This document shows positions 61,367-64,000 of a stretch of 64,000 nt of DNA, one piece after another. A program made the translations under genes and the position numbers. The first letter of the stretch is position 1; every line of letters starts with the position of its first letter. Origin of the DNA: Streptomyces sp. NBC_00370 (GTDB lineage: Bacteria; Actinomycetota; Actinomycetes; Streptomycetales; Streptomycetaceae); assembly GCF_036084755.1 (NCBI RefSeq), contig NZ_CP107968.1:4853501-4917500 (forward strand). Reading direction: 5' to 3'. A model generated the notes under the pieces. It saw nothing but the letters and a program-made list of their open reading frames with translations, was not told where the DNA came from and made no database searches.

Positions 61367-62125
61367 TCTCCCGGGGCTGCCATCCATGCCCGCGGTCTCA
61401 CCGTCCTACGAGGCGACCGCACCGTCCTGCGCGGCCTCGACTTCGCCGTACCCCCCGGCCAGATCACCGGTCTCCTCGGGCCTTCCGGCTGCGGCAAGTC
61501 GACCCTGATGCGCTCCGTCGTCGGCACCCAGGCCAAGACCACCGGCACCCTCGACGTCCTCGGCCTGGCGGCCGGTGACGCCTCACTGCGGGCGCGGATC
61601 GGCTACGTCACCCAAGCCCCGTCCGTCTACGACGACTTGACTGTCCGTCAGAACCTCGACTACTTCGCCGCCGTACTCGACCCCGGCCGGGCCCGCCGCG
61701 AAGCGCGCCACGAGAGCGTCACCCGCACCATCTCCGACGTCGACCTCTCCTCCCACGCCCAGTCCCTGGCCGGCCGGCTCTCCGGCGGCCAGCGCAGCCG
61801 CGTCTCCCTCGCCGTCGCCCTGCTCGGGAAGCCCGAACTGCTCGTACTGGACGAACCCACCGTCGGCCTCGACCCCGTACTCCGCCGCGACCTGTGGGAC
61901 CTCTTCCACCGCATCGCGCAGGAGCGCTCCGCCACGATCCTCATCTCGTCCCACGTCATGGACGAAGCCGAACGCTGCCACCGGCTGCTCCTCATGCGCG
62001 ACGGCCGGATCCTCGCCGACGACACCCCCGAAGCCCTGCGCGCCCGCACCGGCTCCGACACCGTCGAAGACTCCTTCCTCCACCTGGTCGACGAGGCCAA
62101 CGCCCTTCAGGAGAGCGCCCGATGA
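61358..62125 (+). CDS. ABC exporter ATPase (drug/antibiotic type)
   Basis: This 255-residue ATPase has Walker A GPSGCGKSTLM, the Q-loop QAPSVYDDLTV, signature LSGGQRSRVSLAVALL, Walker B LLVLDEPTVGLD and the H-switch ILISSHVMDEAERC. It fits the DrrA/NatA-like ATPases that pair with an ABC-2 permease, here the overlapping next gene. The start is ATG 61358 or 61361; both lie inside a perfect palindrome, and a consensus-like promoter 7 nt upstream points to leaderless translation. Confidence 0.9.
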   Translation: MMNSPGAAIHARGLTVLRGDRTVLRGLDFAVPPGQITGLLGPSGCGKSTLMRSVVGTQAKTTGTLDVLGLAAGDASLRARIGYVTQAPSVYDDLTVRQNLDYFAAVLDPGRARREARHESVTRTISDVDLSSHAQSLAGRLSGGQRSRVSLAVALLGKPELLVLDEPTVGLDPVLRRDLWDLFHRIAQERSATILISSHVMDEAERCHRLLLMRDGRILADDTPEALRARTGSDTVEDSFLHLVDEANALQESAR

Positions 62126-62859
62126 CCGCGACCCGCACCCTCGCCACCGCCGCCCGCGTGCTGCGCCAGCTCCGCCACGACCCCCGGTCGATCGCGCTGC
62201 TGATCCTCGTCCCGTGCGTGATGCTCTTCCTGCTCCGCTACGTCTTCGACGGCAGCCCGCGCACCTTCGACTCCATCGGCGCCTCGCTGCTCGGCATCTT
62301 CCCCCTCATCACCATGTTCCTGGTGACCTCGATCGCCACCCTCCGCGAACGCACCTCCGGCACCCTCGAACGCCTCCTCGCCATGCCCCTCGGCAAAGGC
62401 GACCTGATCGCCGGCTACGCCCTGGCCTTCGGGCTGCTCGCCGTCGTCCAGTCCGCACTCGCCACCGGCCTCGCCCTGTGGGTGCTCGGCCTCGACGTGA
62501 CCGGCTCGCCCTGGCTGCTCCTGCTCGTCGCCCTGCTCGACGCGCTCCTCGGCACCGCGCTCGGACTCTTCGTCTCGGCCTTCGCCGCGTCCGAGTTCCA
62601 GGCGGTCCAGTTCATGCCGGCGGTGATCTTCCCCCAGCTGCTGCTCTGCGGACTGTTCGCCGCACGCCCCACCATGCAGCCCGTACTGGAGGCCATCTCC
62701 GACGTGCTGCCCATGTCGTACGCGGTCGACGGGATGAACGAGGTGCTGCGCCACACCGACATCACCGGCGACTTCGTCCGCGACATCCTGATCGTCGCGG
62801 GCTGCGCCCTGCTCGTCCTCACCCTCGGCGCGGCAACCCTGCGCCGCCGCACCGCCTAG
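62122..62859 (+). CDS. ABC-2 type exporter permease
   Basis: This 245-residue permease has six hydrophobic segments and the ABC-2 family LRERTSGTLERLLAMPLGKGDLIAGYAL loop, and ends with a helix and LRRRTA. It overlaps the ATPase gene as ATGA. With that ATPase it forms a two-gene drug or lipid exporter; the substrate is unknown. The TAG stop lies in an 18-bp tandem repeat. Confidence 0.9.
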   Translation: MTATRTLATAARVLRQLRHDPRSIALLILVPCVMLFLLRYVFDGSPRTFDSIGASLLGIFPLITMFLVTSIATLRERTSGTLERLLAMPLGKGDLIAGYALAFGLLAVVQSALATGLALWVLGLDVTGSPWLLLLVALLDALLGTALGLFVSAFAASEFQAVQFMPAVIFPQLLLCGLFAARPTMQPVLEAISDVLPMSYAVDGMNEVLRHTDITGDFVRDILIVAGCALLVLTLGAATLRRRTA

Positions 62860-62881
62860 CGCCGCCGCACCGCCCAGCGCC
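62841..62881 (+). repeat. 18-bp tandem repeat across the permease stop
   Basis: GCGCCGCCGCACCGCCTA (62841-62858) is followed by a copy with one change (T to C), and a third copy starts (GCGCC). The TAG stop (62857-62859) is made at the junction. The period is six codons, so the copies share a frame. Confidence 0.85.
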
Positions 62882-63008
62882 GGTACGCCGGAGGCCGCCC
62901 GGAACCCGCGTACCGCCCCTCGGACACCGCACGCCCGACGCCCCCGCCCGGTGCGAGGATGAACCGGTAGACAGCAAGACCCAGCACCACCGGCGAGGTG
63001 ACCCCCGA

Positions 63009-63821
63009 ATGACCAAGACAGTCGCAGTCCTCGGCACAGGCAAGATCGGCGAAGCCCTGCTCAGCGGCATGATCAGGGCCGGCTGGCGGCCCGCCGACCT
63101 GCTCGTCACCACCCGCCGCACCGAACGCGCCACGGAACTCCACGACCGCTACGGCGTCGAGCCCGTCACCAACGCCGACGCCGCCAAGCGCGCCGACACC
63201 CTCATCCTCGCCGTCAAGCCGCAGGACATGGGCAAGCTCCTCGACGAACTCGCCCCCCATGTCGCCGCCGGGACCACCCTCGTCATCAGCGCGGCAGCCG
63301 GCATCCCCACCTCCTTCATCGAGGAACGCCTGGCCGCCGGCACCCCCGTCGTCCGCGTCATGCCCAACACCCCGGTCGTCGTGGACGAGGGCATGTCCGT
63401 CATCTCGGCCGGCAGCCACGCCGTCGCCGAACACCTCAGCCACGCCGAGGAGATCTTCGGTGGGGTCGGCAAGACCCTCCGCGTCCCCGAGTCCCAGCAG
63501 GACGCGGCGACCGCACTCTCCGGATCAGGCCCGGCCTACTTCTACTTCCTCGTCGAAGCCATGACCGACGCCGGAATCCTGCTCGGACTGCCCCGCGCCC
63601 AGGCCCACGACCTGATCGTCCAGGCCGCCATCGGCGCCGCCGTCATGCTGCGCGACAGCGGCGAACACCCGGTCAAGCTCCGCGAAGCCGTCACCTCACC
63701 GGCCGGCACCACCATCAGCGCCATCCGCGAGCTGGAGAACCACGGCGTGCGGGCCGCCCTGATCGCCGCTCTCGAAGCGGCCCGCGACCGCAGCCGCGAG
63801 CTCGCCTCCGGCAACGGCTGA
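63009..63821 (+). CDS. proC: pyrroline-5-carboxylate reductase
   Basis: ProC reduces pyrroline-5-carboxylate to proline with NAD(P)H. The 270-residue protein has the Rossmann loop VAVLGTGKIGEALLSG, AVKPQDM, VRVMPNTPVVVDEGM and the C-terminal signature GSGPAYFYFLVEAMTDAG with LREAVTSPAGTT. ATG 63009 is preceded by a weak ribosome-binding site (GGCGAGGTGA). It stands alone; proA and proB are not in the window. Confidence 0.95.
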   Translation: MTKTVAVLGTGKIGEALLSGMIRAGWRPADLLVTTRRTERATELHDRYGVEPVTNADAAKRADTLILAVKPQDMGKLLDELAPHVAAGTTLVISAAAGIPTSFIEERLAAGTPVVRVMPNTPVVVDEGMSVISAGSHAVAEHLSHAEEIFGGVGKTLRVPESQQDAATALSGSGPAYFYFLVEAMTDAGILLGLPRAQAHDLIVQAAIGAAVMLRDSGEHPVKLREAVTSPAGTTISAIRELENHGVRAALIAALEAARDRSRELASGNG

Positions 63822-63835
63822 CCGGGCTCCGGACG

Positions 63836-64000
63836 TCAGCCGGCCGCCGCCACCAACTCCTCGGTCCGTACGACCTTCGCGAACCCGCCGCCGTGCAGCG
63901 AAACGGCCGTCGCCCGCGACAGCTCGTCGGCGGACTGCTGCCAGCCGAACGGCCCGGTCAGGTCGAACGTGTGCATGGCGTCGAGCGGGAAGAACACCTC
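63836..64000 (-). CDS. unidentified protein, C-terminal 54 residues (start beyond window)
   Basis: The frame runs from the window edge to TGA (63836-63838) with strong Streptomyces codon bias. It reads VFFPLDAMHTFDLTGPFGWQ, followed by SADELSRATAVSLHGGGFAKVV, and ends EELVAAAG. I do not recognise the family from this fragment. It converges on proC with a 14-nt gap. Confidence 0.6.
   Translation of the reverse strand, partial: EVFFPLDAMHTFDLTGPFGWQQSADELSRATAVSLHGGGFAKVVRTEELVAAAG

Overview
The window is a 64 kb piece of a Streptomyces chromosome. The evidence is very high G+C in every third codon position, many GTG starts, frequent leaderless genes (a -10-like hexamer 6-7 nt before the start codon and no Shine-Dalgarno), and gene content typical of the conserved chromosomal core: sigE-cseABC, lsr2, disA/radA, a second NuoD, and a folE/K/B/P block behind ftsH. 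From memory the order resembles the S. coelicolor region around SCO3411 to SCO3337, but no alignment was run. I see no insertion sequence, prophage, CRISPR array, rRNA or tRNA gene. This is vertically inherited core with a few lineage-variable genes.

Layout. 0-5.5 kb: DedA tail, ThrE-type exporter, pyrophosphatase, PBP4-type carboxypeptidase, metalloprotease-like protein. 5.7-13.4 kb: tilS, hpt, ftsH, folE, then folP, an NTF2-like gene, folB, folK and a DUF3180 gene on the minus strand. 13.4-17.2 kb: an OpuC-like osmoprotectant ABC system with a divergent ATPase. 17.3-24.1 kb: a coiled-coil membrane protein, a MidA-type methyltransferase with NuoD2, a NarL-type two-component pair and a threonine-aldolase-like enzyme. 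24.2-29.7 kb: an overlapping cofactor operon (DUF2520 oxidoreductase, panC, nadB, nadC, coaX). 29.8-36.6 kb: small genes, a BlaI-type regulator, an N-acetylglutamate synthase-like enzyme, lsr2, clpC and an alpha/beta hydrolase. 37-41.1 kb: M23 peptidase, a TetR/MFS efflux pair, AraC-type and VOC genes. 41.2-44.5 kb: the cell-envelope stress operon sigE-cseA-cseB-cseC. 44.7-49.3 kb: mutY, a BsuPI-like secreted protein, disA, radA. 49.5-64 kb: a sigma-like/zinc-finger/BACON membrane fusion, a Cys-rich protein, Ppx/GppA, a TIM-barrel isomerase plus TetR, ilvD, a PQQ-repeat Ser/Thr kinase beside two SH3-repeat proteins, a methyltransferase, a drug-type ABC exporter, proC and an unidentified partial gene.

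The observations I rate highest are: (1) a MidA/NDUFAF7-type methyltransferase 13 nt upstream of a lone NuoD that keeps the target arginine but has an altered quinone site; (2) a perfect hairpin exactly between the Shine-Dalgarno and the ATG of ftsH; (3) a single-chain sigma-like/HxxxCxxC/transmembrane/BACON protein; (4) a 10-codon ORF that links cseB to cseC through two ATGA overlaps; (5) short tandem duplications that straddle stop codons at six genes; (6) twin 18-bp operators between tetR and its MFS gene, and a perfect 18-bp palindrome on the start of an ABC exporter gene.
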